Source of the DNA: Clostridiaceae bacterium UBA5444
GTDB taxonomy: Bacteria > Bacillota > Clostridia > Clostridiales > Oxobacteraceae
Length of the DNA: 6,231 nt
Reading direction: 5' to 3'
NCBI GenBank assembly: GCA_002426575.1
Contig: DIRE01000050.1
Span: 3,572-9,802 of the forward strand
The translations under genes and the position numbers were made by a program. The notes below the pieces were generated by a model that searched no databases, was not told the origin of the DNA, and saw only the letters and a list, made by a program, of their open reading frames with translations. Below are positions 1 through 5,688 of this stretch, in pieces. How positions within the stretch are numbered: the stretch's first letter is position 1; every line of letters begins with the position of its first letter.

Positions 1-20
1 ACCAACAGTTACTTAAAACA

Positions 21-42
21 TATAATAGAAGCGATTAGGAAG
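21..42 (+). promoter_or_regulatory. Possible -10 box and ribosome site of the larA-like gene
   Basis: A perfect TATAAT lies at 21-26. A matching -35 box with a 17-bp spacer would fall across the left edge of the window, so it cannot be judged. The predicted transcript start is near 33. An AGGAAG ribosome site at 37-42 lies 7 nt before the ATG at 50 but only 1 nt before the in-frame GTG at 44, which favours the ATG. The leader would be short, about 17 nt. Confidence 0.4.
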
Positions 43-49
43 TGTGGAT

Positions 50-1315
50 ATGAGATATAGTTTAGGATTTGGAAAGACAAAGATTGAGTTTGATATTAAT
101 CAGAAAAACATATATAAAGAGCTAGTTCCAAACAAAATAGAAGATACAGAAGAGATATTAAAAGGGGCGGCAGAGGTTAAAAGGGCGATGGAAAACCCTT
201 ATGGATCTCCTAGACTAAGGAATATAGTAAAAAAGGGTGAAAAAGTTGTAATTGTTACTAGTGACATAACAAGACCAATGCCTAGCAAAATTGTTTTGCC
301 AATTGTAGTAGATGAACTAAATGAGGCTGGAATTCCTGATGAAGATGTAACAGTGGTATTTGCACTAGGGAGCCATAGAGGACATACAGAGGATGAAAAA
401 AGATACATAGTTGGAGATGAAATCTATAATAGAATACGCTGTATAGATAGTGATACAAAAGATTATGTATTTCTTGGATATACAAAATCAAATAATACAC
501 CCGTATATATATTTAGAGAAGTTGCAGAAGCTGACAGGCGTATATGCCTTGGAAATATTGAGTACCATTATTTTGCAGGTTATAGCGGAGGCGCCAAAGC
601 CATAATGCCTGGAGTATCAACTAGGGATGCAATACAGCAAAACCACAGCAGAATGGTTGAAGATGGAGCAAGGGCGGGAAATATAAAAACCAATCCAGTA
701 AGGCAAGATATTGATGAGGTAGCAAACTTTGTTCCAATTGATTTTATTGTAAACGTGGTTTTAAATGAAAAAAAAGAGATAATAAAAGCAGTAGCAGGCC
801 ACTACATAAAAGCTCATAGAGCGGGATGCAGCTTTCTAGATAGTATGTATAAGGTAAAAATAGGCAAAGGGGCTGACATAGTAATAGTAAGCCCTGGAGG
901 ATATCCTAAAGATATAAATCTTTATCAGGCTCAAAAGGCTTTAGATAATGCAAAGCATGCAGTGAGAAAAGGCGGGATTATAATACTTGCAGCATCTTGT
1001 AAAGAAGGCCTTGGGGAGAAGGTATTTGAAAGGTGGATGCTAAATGCAAAATCACCGCAGGATATGATGGAAAATATACAGAAAAACTTTGAGCTTGGGG
1101 GCCATAAAGCTGCAGCCATAGCAATGGTACTTCAAAATGCAGATATATATCTAGTATCTGAGCTTGAAGATGATTTTGTAAGGGATATATTTATGAAGCC
1201 TTTTAAAGATGTACAATCAGCCCTATGCAAGGCCTATGAAGTATTAGGCAAAGACTCAGATGTAATACTTATGCCATATGGGGGTTCAACACTTCCATAT
1301 GTTGAAGAAGACTAA
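50..1315 (+). CDS. larA: LarA-family nickel-pincer lactate racemase / 2-hydroxy-acid epimerase
   Basis: Cytoplasmic enzyme of 421 residues, the usual LarA length, expected to racemise or epimerise a 2-hydroxy acid (lactate in the type enzyme) by hydride transfer to a nickel-pincer nucleotide cofactor. Counting from the ATG at 50, the signature residues are present: SDITRP (Asp72, Arg75), LGSHRGHT (His109), EYHYFAGYSGGAK (His173 and Lys183, the pincer attachment lysine) and QNHS (His199). The 173/183/199 spacing equals the 174/184/200 spacing of Lactobacillus plantarum LarA. A Gln293/Lys296 pair (YQAQKA) matches its Gln295/Lys298. The cofactor makers LarB, LarC and LarE are not in the window and must be encoded elsewhere. 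Some LarA homologues act on malate, phenyllactate or sugar acids such as gluconate, so the substrate is open; the sugar kinase next door leaves a sugar-acid role possible. An in-frame GTG at 44 is a less likely start. Confidence 0.87.
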   Translation: MRYSLGFGKTKIEFDINQKNIYKELVPNKIEDTEEILKGAAEVKRAMENPYGSPRLRNIVKKGEKVVIVTSDITRPMPSKIVLPIVVDELNEAGIPDEDVTVVFALGSHRGHTEDEKRYIVGDEIYNRIRCIDSDTKDYVFLGYTKSNNTPVYIFREVAEADRRICLGNIEYHYFAGYSGGAKAIMPGVSTRDAIQQNHSRMVEDGARAGNIKTNPVRQDIDEVANFVPIDFIVNVVLNEKKEIIKAVAGHYIKAHRAGCSFLDSMYKVKIGKGADIVIVSPGGYPKDINLYQAQKALDNAKHAVRKGGIIILAASCKEGLGEKVFERWMLNAKSPQDMMENIQKNFELGGHKAAAIAMVLQNADIYLVSELEDDFVRDIFMKPFKDVQSALCKAYEVLGKDSDVILMPYGGSTLPYVEED

Positions 1316-1328
1316 CAGCCAATAGTCT

Positions 1329-1356
1329 TTGAAATAAATATAAAAGAATATATAAT
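1329..1356 (+). promoter_or_regulatory. Promoter of the ROK kinase gene
   Basis: TTGAAA at 1329-1334 (five of six consensus bases) and a perfect TATAAT at 1351-1356 are separated by 16 bp. The predicted start is near 1363, giving a leader of about 40 nt. No terminator is evident after the larA-like stop at 1315, so read-through from upstream may add to this promoter. Confidence 0.55.
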
Positions 1357-1403
1357 ATAAAGAGGATTGAGGGAAAAATAAAATATCATTAGGGGGAATA
1401 CAA

Positions 1404-2321
1404 TTGAAGACTATAGCATGCTTTGATGTAGGAGGAACTTTTATAAAATATGGAGTCGTAAACGAAGAGGGGGACATACTGTTTAAAAGCAAATTTCCAT
1501 CTCCAAAGGAAAACTGTAAGGTTAATATACCTAAGTTGATTTCAGAGAAGACAAAGGAACTTCAAAAAGAGTATGATATATGCTGCATTGGAATATGTAC
1601 TGCAGGCCAAGTTGATAGTGAAAAGGGAGAGATAGTTTTTGCTACAGAGAATCTTCCTGGTTATACAGGGGCTAAAATATACGAAGATTTAAAAAGATTA
1701 ACTGGCCTTGAATCCTATGTAGAAAATGATGTAAATGCTGTAGGGCTTGGAGAGATGTGGAAAGGTGCAGGCAAGGGAAAGGATACATTTGTTTGCATGG
1801 CATTAGGAACTGGTATTGGAGGAGCCATAATAATAGATGGCAAACTTTATAAAGGAGTATATGGAGGAGCAGGAGAAGTTGGCCATGCTATAACAAATGA
1901 AGGTGGGGAACCTTGTAACTGCGGTTCAAAAGGATGTTATGAAAGATATGCATCTACATCTGCTTTAATTAGGCAGTATGCTAAGAGGGCTAATATACAT
2001 GAAGACTCCATAAACGGGGAAGAGTTAATGAATAGGGTGAGAAATGGAGAAAAACTTGCTGTAGAAGTTTATAATGAATTTCTAAAACACGTGGTAGCAG
2101 GACTAGTTACAATTACCCATATATTAGATCCTGGTTTAATAGCAATAGGCGGAGGGATATCAGCTCAAGGTAAACCTTTCTTTGATGAAATAAATGAGCT
2201 GTTTAAAAAAGAGGCAATGCCATCTTATGCAGAGAGGACAAAGATTGTTCCTGCGGAGCTTAAAAATGATGCAGGGCTTATAGGTGCTTGCTATGCAGCC
2301 ATTCAAAATTGCTGTAAATAG
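1404..2321 (+). CDS. ROK-family sugar kinase (glucokinase-like)
   Basis: Cytoplasmic ATP-dependent sugar kinase of 305 residues, full length for the ROK family. Visible motifs in order are DVGGT at residues 8-12 (ATP phosphate binding), ENDVNA at 107-112 with the catalytic base Asp109, LGTGIGG at 134-140, GEVGH with His161, the ROK zinc motif CNCGSKGCYE (Cys171, Cys173, Cys178, zinc ligands together with His161; Glu180 follows), and LDPGLIAIGGG near 241-251. Translation starts at a TTG at 1404, 7 nt after an AGGGGG ribosome site at 1391-1396; the protein then begins directly with the conserved first strand, and no usable upstream ATG is seen. The gene has its own promoter and is followed after 34 bp by a small zinc-ribbon gene. 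Family features do not separate glucokinase from fructokinase, N-acetylmannosamine kinase or beta-glucoside kinase, so the sugar is left open. There is no N-terminal helix-turn-helix, so it is a kinase and not a ROK repressor. Confidence 0.9.
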   Translation: MKTIACFDVGGTFIKYGVVNEEGDILFKSKFPSPKENCKVNIPKLISEKTKELQKEYDICCIGICTAGQVDSEKGEIVFATENLPGYTGAKIYEDLKRLTGLESYVENDVNAVGLGEMWKGAGKGKDTFVCMALGTGIGGAIIIDGKLYKGVYGGAGEVGHAITNEGGEPCNCGSKGCYERYASTSALIRQYAKRANIHEDSINGEELMNRVRNGEKLAVEVYNEFLKHVVAGLVTITHILDPGLIAIGGGISAQGKPFFDEINELFKKEAMPSYAERTKIVPAELKNDAGLIGACYAAIQNCCK

Positions 2322-2355
2322 TATTGTGTTCAATATAATTTGGAGGGATTAAATT

Positions 2356-2547
2356 ATGTTGATGAAAGTTAATGAATGCAAAAATTGCGGTAAGTATTTC
2401 ACCTTTGAAAGTTCTAAATGCGGGCAGATTATTCTAGGGCAGGGAAGTCCAAACTCCACAATAATATTTTTACCTAAATGTACTCATTGTAAAGCAACAA
2501 ACCAAATTGAAATGCCTTGGAATAAATATGGTATTATTGATTATTAA
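2356..2547 (+). CDS. Small zinc-ribbon-like protein, function unknown
   Basis: I do not recognise this 63-residue protein. It has two CxxC knuckles, Cys8/Cys11 (CKNC) and Cys42/Cys45 (CTHC), about 30 residues apart, which suggests one zinc ribbon; a fifth cysteine, Cys22, lies between them. The rest is mixed beta-like sequence with no membrane segment or signal peptide. A strong GGAGGG site at 2342-2347 sits 8 nt before the ATG, and the gene follows the ROK kinase by 34 bp on the same strand, so it is probably the last cistron of that unit. A second in-frame ATG at 2362 is a weaker alternative. The good ribosome site, the paired cysteines and the terminator behind it support a real gene. Nucleic-acid binding or a metal-dependent adaptor role would be guesses. 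Confidence 0.7.
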   Translation: MLMKVNECKNCGKYFTFESSKCGQIILGQGSPNSTIIFLPKCTHCKATNQIEMPWNKYGIIDY

Positions 2548-2574
2548 TATTTGATAAATCTAATCAAATATTAA
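2544..2574. repeat. Perfect 12-bp inverted repeat overlapping the small gene's stop codon
   Basis: Arms at 2544-2555 and 2563-2574 pair perfectly around a 7-nt loop. The left arm includes the TAA stop at 2545-2547. The stem is nearly all A/T and has no T-run after it, so it is a poor terminator alone, but it sits 3 bp before a strong terminator hairpin and could protect the 3' end or act with it. Confidence 0.6.
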
Positions 2575-2577
2575 CTA

Positions 2578-2617
2578 AAAAAATGTGAAGGGGGTAATTA
2601 GCCCTTTCACATTTTTT
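2578..2617. terminator. Bidirectional intrinsic terminator between convergent genes
   Basis: Arms 2578-2593 and 2602-2617 form a 16-bp stem with one G-T wobble and an 8-nt loop. The GTGAA-GGGG core is flanked by A on the left and T on the right, so each strand ends the hairpin with a U-run. It lies 30 bp after the small zinc-ribbon gene (+) and 28 bp after fba (-), and should serve both. Confidence 0.88.
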
Positions 2618-2645
2618 ATTTATATTACTCAATTTAAACTATAGT

Positions 2646-3575
2646 TTAGATTCTATTGCTGCAGCCTAATACGTCCTTTATTTTATGCTGAACCATAAGT
2701 TGTATTTCTTTTCTTGCGTCTCCTAAATACTTCCTTGGGTCAAATTCTTCAGGGTGTTTTGCAAAATGTTCTCTTATTGAAGATGTCATTGCAAGTCTTA
2801 AATCAGTATCCATGTTGATCTTGCAAACAGCCATAGTAGCAGCTTTCCTTAGCATCTCTTCAGGAACTCCTTGAGCGCCTGGAATATTTCCACCATATTC
2901 ATTGCACTTTTTAACAAAGTCTTGTGGAACAGATGAAGCACCATGAAGTACTATTGGAAATTCAGGGATAAGCTCTGATATTCTTTGAAGCCTGTCAAAA
3001 TCTAGTTTTGGCTCTCCAGTGAATTTGTAAGCACCGTGACTTGTTCCAATTGCAATTGCAAGAGAATCAACTCCAGTCCTTTTTACAAACTCTGCAGCCT
3101 GTTCTGGATTTGTATAAGTTGCATCCGCTGCAGATACATGAACTGCATCCTCTACTCCAGCAAGCTTTCCAAGTTCTCCTTCAACAACTACTCCTCTTTC
3201 ATGAGCATAGTCAACAACCTGTTTTGTAAGCCTTACATTTTCTTCAAAAGAATATTTTGAACCATCAATCATAACTGAAGTAAATCCGTCATCTACACAT
3301 GCCTTGCATGTTTCAAAGTCAGGGCCATGGTCAAGATGGAGTACTATAGGAAGTCCTGTATCTTCAACAGCAGCATCAACGAGCTTCTTTAAATATATTG
3401 GATTTGCATATTTTCTTGCTCCAGCAGAAACTTGTAGTATTACAGGAGCATTCTCTTCCTTTGCTGCATTTACTATGCCTTGTACTATTTCCATATTATT
3501 AACATTAAAAGCACCTATTGCATATCCGCCATGATATGCTTTTTTAAACATTTCTTTTGTTGTAACTAGTGGCAT
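2646..3575 (-). CDS. fba: Class II fructose-1,6-bisphosphate aldolase
   Basis: Cytoplasmic zinc enzyme of glycolysis and gluconeogenesis that reversibly cleaves fructose 1,6-bisphosphate to dihydroxyacetone phosphate and glyceraldehyde 3-phosphate. The 309-residue protein has the family pattern throughout: N-terminal MPLVTTKEMF, LHLDHG at 80-84 (catalytic Asp82, zinc ligand His83), VEGELG near 131-136, GTSHGAYKF with His180, VLHGASS with His211 (zinc ligands), and KINMDTDLR at 252-260 for substrate phosphate binding. The length and the extra segment near 226-237 fit the clostridial form, slightly longer than Bacillus FbaA. The start is the ATG at 3575, with AGGAG 8 nt upstream; the open frame continues to 3677, but that 34-residue extension is unlike the family and covers the leader. 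It is a single-gene unit with its own promoter, a CggR-like operator and the shared terminator at 2578-2617. Related tagatose-bisphosphate aldolases exist, but the fit to glycolytic FBA is good. Confidence 0.96.
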   Translation of the reverse strand: MPLVTTKEMFKKAYHGGYAIGAFNVNNMEIVQGIVNAAKEENAPVILQVSAGARKYANPIYLKKLVDAAVEDTGLPIVLHLDHGPDFETCKACVDDGFTSVMIDGSKYSFEENVRLTKQVVDYAHERGVVVEGELGKLAGVEDAVHVSAADATYTNPEQAAEFVKRTGVDSLAIAIGTSHGAYKFTGEPKLDFDRLQRISELIPEFPIVLHGASSVPQDFVKKCNEYGGNIPGAQGVPEEMLRKAATMAVCKINMDTDLRLAMTSSIREHFAKHPEEFDPRKYLGDARKEIQLMVQHKIKDVLGCSNRI

Positions 3576-3618
3576 ATAATCATCTCCTTCAATATTTTGC
3601 CTGTGCATAGGAATTTTA

Positions 3619-3634
3619 ATAACACAGTTGTTAT
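3619..3634. repeat. 6-bp inverted repeat in the fba leader
   Basis: ATAACA at 3619-3624 and TGTTAT at 3629-3634 are separated by 4 bp. The repeat lies in the predicted untranslated leader of fba, between the CggR-like site and the ribosome site. It could be a small operator half-pair or chance in AT-rich sequence; I cannot assign a regulator. Confidence 0.3.
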
Positions 3635-3650
3635 ATATAAAATAAGTATG

Positions 3651-3674
3651 GACAACATGTGTCCCATATGGACA
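3651..3674 (-). promoter_or_regulatory. CggR-like operator before fba
   Basis: Read on the - strand the site is TGTC-N4-TGGGAC-N6-TGTC. The Bacillus subtilis CggR operator consensus as I know it is CGGGAC-N6-TGTC-N4-CGGGAC-N6-TGTC. Three of the four boxes and both spacings between them match, with one base off in the GGGAC box; the outermost left box near 3680-3685 is degenerate (AAGGAT, with a spacer one base short). The site lies about 10 to 35 bases past the predicted fba transcript start, the roadblock position CggR uses at gapA. CggR is relieved by fructose 1,6-bisphosphate, the aldolase substrate. A perfect 8-bp inverted repeat (3657-3664 with 3670-3677) overlaps it, so a different dimeric repressor is the alternative. 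Confidence 0.55.
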
Positions 3675-3692
3675 CATATATCCTTCAACCTA

Positions 3693-3721
3693 ATTATTAA
3701 CCAATAGGCTTATTTAGTCAA
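3693..3721 (-). promoter_or_regulatory. Promoter of fba
   Basis: On the - strand TTGACT at 3721-3716 (five of six) and AATAAT at 3698-3693 (five of six) are separated by 17 bp. The start would be near 3685, giving a leader of about 110 nt. A further perfect TATAAT on the - strand at 3761-3756 has no good -35 box and could be a secondary start. Confidence 0.55.
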
Positions 3722-3799
3722 TAGTAAAGGATGCATATTTTCGCTGCAAAACTGTATTATACTCAAAATAATGATTTTTATGTATTAAAAACTATATAT

Positions 3800-3828
3800 T
3801 TGACAAAATTAATAGATAGAAAACAATG
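3800..3828 (+). promoter_or_regulatory. Possible promoter of the flavodoxin gene
   Basis: A perfect TTGACA -35 box lies at 3800-3805. The best -10 candidate at 17-bp spacing is the weak ACAATG at 3823-3828. The position suits the gene starting at 3862, but the poor -10 box makes this uncertain. Confidence 0.3.
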
Positions 3829-3861
3829 TTTCATATATTGCAAAGGAGATATAATTAGATT

Positions 3862-4362
3862 ATGAAAATACTAATTGCTTATTATTCAAAGACAGGAAAT
3901 ACCGAGAAGGTGGCAATAAAGATTGGCGATGCGTTAATAGCATCGGCAGATGATGTAGAGTATGAAAAGATAAATCCTATGAGCATAAACCAAAAGGAGG
4001 ATAGTTTTTTAAAAAACGGGTTATACGCATTGGTAAGGAAAGAGGTTCCTATTGAGAATAATAAATTTAATTTAGATGATTATGATTCAATAATATTTGG
4101 AACACCCGTATGGGCATTTAGCACGACTCCTCCTATTAATAGCTATTTAGAAGATATAGAAGGAGTAGAAAACAAGAAGATTGTGGCATTTGTAACCATG
4201 GGCGGTATTGGAGGCAACACAACAATGGACATAATTAAATCAAAAGTTAACAAAAAAGGAGGGAATTTTTTAGGAGGAGTTACATTATCAAAAGAAGAAC
4301 TAGAAAATGAAGTTATATTAAAGAATAAGATAAATCAAATTATTGATGTTTTACGAAAGTAA
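3862..4362 (+). CDS. Flavodoxin-family FMN protein
   Basis: Single-domain flavodoxin of 166 residues, a soluble FMN electron carrier or an FMN-dependent redox partner. The first strand MKILIAYYSKTGNTEKV carries the phosphate-binding loop SKTGNT at residues 9-14; FGTPVWAF at 79-86 gives the second FMN loop, with Trp84 placed to stack on the ring; TMGGIGGNT at 112-120 is the third loop. No signal peptide, membrane segment or second domain is present. An AAAGGAG ribosome site at 3842-3848 is 13 nt from the ATG, longer than usual, and no ATG, GTG or TTG lies between, so translation may be weaker than the site suggests. It is a monocistronic gene, divergent from fba and convergent with the DUF4363 gene. 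In anaerobes such proteins can replace ferredoxin when iron is short, but no Fur box is visible, and the partner enzyme cannot be told from the sequence. Confidence 0.88.
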   Translation: MKILIAYYSKTGNTEKVAIKIGDALIASADDVEYEKINPMSINQKEDSFLKNGLYALVRKEVPIENNKFNLDDYDSIIFGTPVWAFSTTPPINSYLEDIEGVENKKIVAFVTMGGIGGNTTMDIIKSKVNKKGGNFLGGVTLSKEELENEVILKNKINQIIDVLRK

Positions 4363-4413
4363 TATATGCCTCATTAATTTGTTTGGTATAGAAGTGGATA
4401 ATATTAAAAGCTG

Positions 4414-4460
4414 ATTAGTTAGCCTTATAATACATTTTTAAGGTTAACTAATTCTTTTTT
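4414..4460 (+). terminator. Flavodoxin terminator overlapping the end of the DUF4363 gene
   Basis: Arms 4414-4427 and 4439-4452 form a 14-bp stem with one G-T wobble and an 11-nt loop, followed by a T-run at 4455-4460 on the + strand. The right arm and T-run are inside the last codons of the convergent DUF4363 gene, whose stop lies at 4425-4427 in the left arm. On the - strand the hairpin is followed by a shorter CTTTT run, so it may also end that operon. Confidence 0.7.
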
Positions 4461-4805
4461 GTAAATATGTTCAACAGCAAACTTTAATGTATCAAGCTCT
4501 GCAAGGGATAGGGAAATATTTTGGGTTTCTATATAGTTTTTTGACTTTGTTAATGACTCTTCAATACAATCTATCTCCATATGATCTATTAACATTGCCC
4601 AGAAGTTTTCAGTTTTGTTCCACTTTGTCTCAACTTTGGATATTTCATCAGAGGCTTCTTTCCATCTATGATTGGTAACAAGATCATATGTAATCTCTAC
4701 CATTGCTACTATTTCATTAGATGATTTTTTGAAAGACTTAATAGACATTACGCTTGTAGATAGTATTGCAATAAGTACTATAAGTGCTATTATAAATTTT
4801 TTCAT
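4425..4805 (-). CDS. DUF4363 family membrane-anchored protein
   Basis: A 126-residue protein of unknown function. Residues 3-22 form one hydrophobic helix after a MKK start, a signal-anchor or uncleaved signal with no lipobox cysteine, so the rest should face outside. The remainder is acidic and lysine-rich and predicted helical, with the stretch RWKEASDEISKVETKW (about 47-62) and an FWAMLIDHMEID segment (68-79) typical of DUF4363. It follows the DUF421 gene by 12 bp, a pairing often seen in Clostridia, so the two products probably work together at the membrane. Start choice: a GAGGG site that overlaps the DUF421 stop is 9 nt before the ATG at 4805 but touches the ATG at 4814, so 4805 is preferred (the 4814 start would add three residues). 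The 3' end is shared with the flavodoxin terminator. Confidence 0.75.
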   Translation of the reverse strand: MKKFIIALIVLIAILSTSVMSIKSFKKSSNEIVAMVEITYDLVTNHRWKEASDEISKVETKWNKTENFWAMLIDHMEIDCIEESLTKSKNYIETQNISLSLAELDTLKFAVEHIYKKELVNLKNVL

Positions 4806-4817
4806 AGAATTCATCCC

Positions 4818-5501
4818 TCATTTCTTGTAGTTTTGTTTTTCTTGGTAGAAGAAGTTGCCAAAAGAATCAAGACCTGCAAACAAAATTTGCTTTATGCTTT
4901 TTATATTATTTATATCAAGTTGTTGAATTAGTACTTGCTCCGTCATTTTTGCATAGAGCAAATTTTCTTCTATAAGTTTCCCATCTATTATCAATGTAAT
5001 TGGAAGAACCTCCTGTGGGACGGTAAGTCCCATATCCTGAGGGGTTAGGGGGCGCTTTCCAGACTTTGGTATTACGGTTAGCTGGCCCTCAGTTTCAAAT
5101 ATCGCAAATTCAACATCCTGTACATCAGGATATCCACTTACCCTAAGCTGTTCAAAAAGATCATCCATATTAAAGTAAAGCTTTGTAAGCTCCTCTTCAT
5201 TAATCTTACCGTTTCGTATAAGTATACTAGGCTTACCGCATATAAAAGCTCTTGCTTTAACACTTTTTAGAGATATATAGGATAGCACTATCTGGGAAAC
5301 CATAAGAAGCATTATGGGGATTATTCCATAAATGAGCGGGATACCAGTATTTTGCATCGGCACGGCAGCAAGTTCTGATATAATTATGGTTATTACTAGT
5401 TCAAAGGGCTGCAGCTGGCCTATTTGTCTCTTACCCATTATTCTCATTGCAATTAAAACTACTGTATAAAGTACAATTGAACGTATAATTACGATTAGCA
5501 T
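4818..5501 (-). CDS. DUF421 (YetF-like) membrane protein
   Basis: A 227-residue integral membrane protein of unknown biochemical function. Three hydrophobic segments at about residues 3-21, 34-48 and 54-77 are followed by a soluble, presumably cytoplasmic, C-terminal part. The hallmark MGKRQIGQLQPFELV (22-36) after helix 1 and the ICGKPSILIRNGKI (87-100), DLFEQLR and GYPDVQDVEFAIFE (123-136) stretches are characteristic of DUF421/YetF. The family is tied to the cell envelope and to spore germination or stress in Firmicutes, but no reaction is established. It is the first gene of a two-gene operon with DUF4363 12 bp downstream. An AAAGG site is 9 nt before the ATG at 5501 and only 3 nt before the ATG at 5507, so 5501 is preferred (5507 would add two residues). 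Its promoter is not clear; a TATGAT on the - strand at 5526-5521 is too near the ribosome site. Confidence 0.88.
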   Translation of the reverse strand: MLIVIIRSIVLYTVVLIAMRIMGKRQIGQLQPFELVITIIISELAAVPMQNTGIPLIYGIIPIMLLMVSQIVLSYISLKSVKARAFICGKPSILIRNGKINEEELTKLYFNMDDLFEQLRVSGYPDVQDVEFAIFETEGQLTVIPKSGKRPLTPQDMGLTVPQEVLPITLIIDGKLIEENLLYAKMTEQVLIQQLDINNIKSIKQILFAGLDSFGNFFYQEKQNYKK

Positions 5502-5555
5502 TTTCATCAGCCTTTCTCAAATCATAAAATATTTAGCCTTATTAATGTAACCATG

Positions 5556-5607
5556 TTTAATATCATATATTCATGTGATTTTAATCACATAAATATATGA
5601 TATTAAA
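5556..5607. promoter_or_regulatory. 52-bp palindrome with a Crp/Fnr-type core
   Basis: The two halves are complementary at 24 of 26 positions; the exceptions are 5572/5591 and the central T-T. The core TGTGA-N6-TCACA at 5574-5589 is the classic Crp/Fnr-family operator form. It lies between the divergent DUF421 and ferredoxin genes, with its centre at 5581.5, about 62 bp before the predicted ferredoxin transcript start, the class I activator position. No T-run follows it, so it is not an ordinary terminator. As RNA it would also form a long hairpin. Confidence 0.6.
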
Positions 5608-5609
5608 AC

Positions 5610-5637
5610 TTTTAAACACCAGTAAAAAAGGTATAAT
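5610..5637 (+). promoter_or_regulatory. Probable activator-dependent promoter of the ferredoxin gene
   Basis: A perfect TATAAT at 5632-5637 has only a poor -35 match (TTTTAA at 5610-5615, 16-bp spacer). The start would be near 5644. A good -10 with a weak -35 behind a Crp/Fnr-type site suggests the need for an activator. A second TATAAT at 5670-5675 is too near the ribosome site to serve this gene. Confidence 0.45.
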
Positions 5638-5688
5638 AATTACTAAAGCACTAATAATTTAAAAGATAATATAATACGGAGGGATATT

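Noticed and set aside
931..1119. Open frame antisense to the larA-like gene.
   Set aside because: No ribosome site or recognisable motif; fully explained by the codon bias of the real gene.
1404..2321. ROK repressor (NagC/XylR type) instead of a kinase.
   Set aside because: The protein begins directly at the DVGGT ATP motif and has no N-terminal DNA-binding domain.
2635..2648. Palindrome TAAACTATAGTTTA at the aldolase stop, sharing TAAACTATAGTT with the ferredoxin stop at 6076-6087.
   Set aside because: A 12-base match of A/T-rich sequence is expected by chance in this much DNA; the coincidence with both stop codons is curious but not enough.
3036..3534. Open frames on the + strand inside the aldolase gene.
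   Set aside because: They are antisense to a well-conserved enzyme, with low-complexity or leucine/cysteine-rich products and no ribosome sites.
3576..3677. A longer aldolase reading frame starting at 3677.
   Set aside because: The extra 34 residues are unlike class II aldolases, cover the CggR-like site and leader, and the ATG at 3575 has a well-placed AGGAG and the family N-terminus.
3576..3861. Riboswitch or small RNA in the fba-flavodoxin gap.
   Set aside because: I looked for conserved riboswitch cores and for a terminator-antiterminator pair and saw none; the structure present is better explained as promoter and operator DNA.
5670..5675. TATAAT just before the ferredoxin ribosome site.
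   Set aside because: Transcription from it would start within the ribosome site, so it cannot drive normal expression of this gene.
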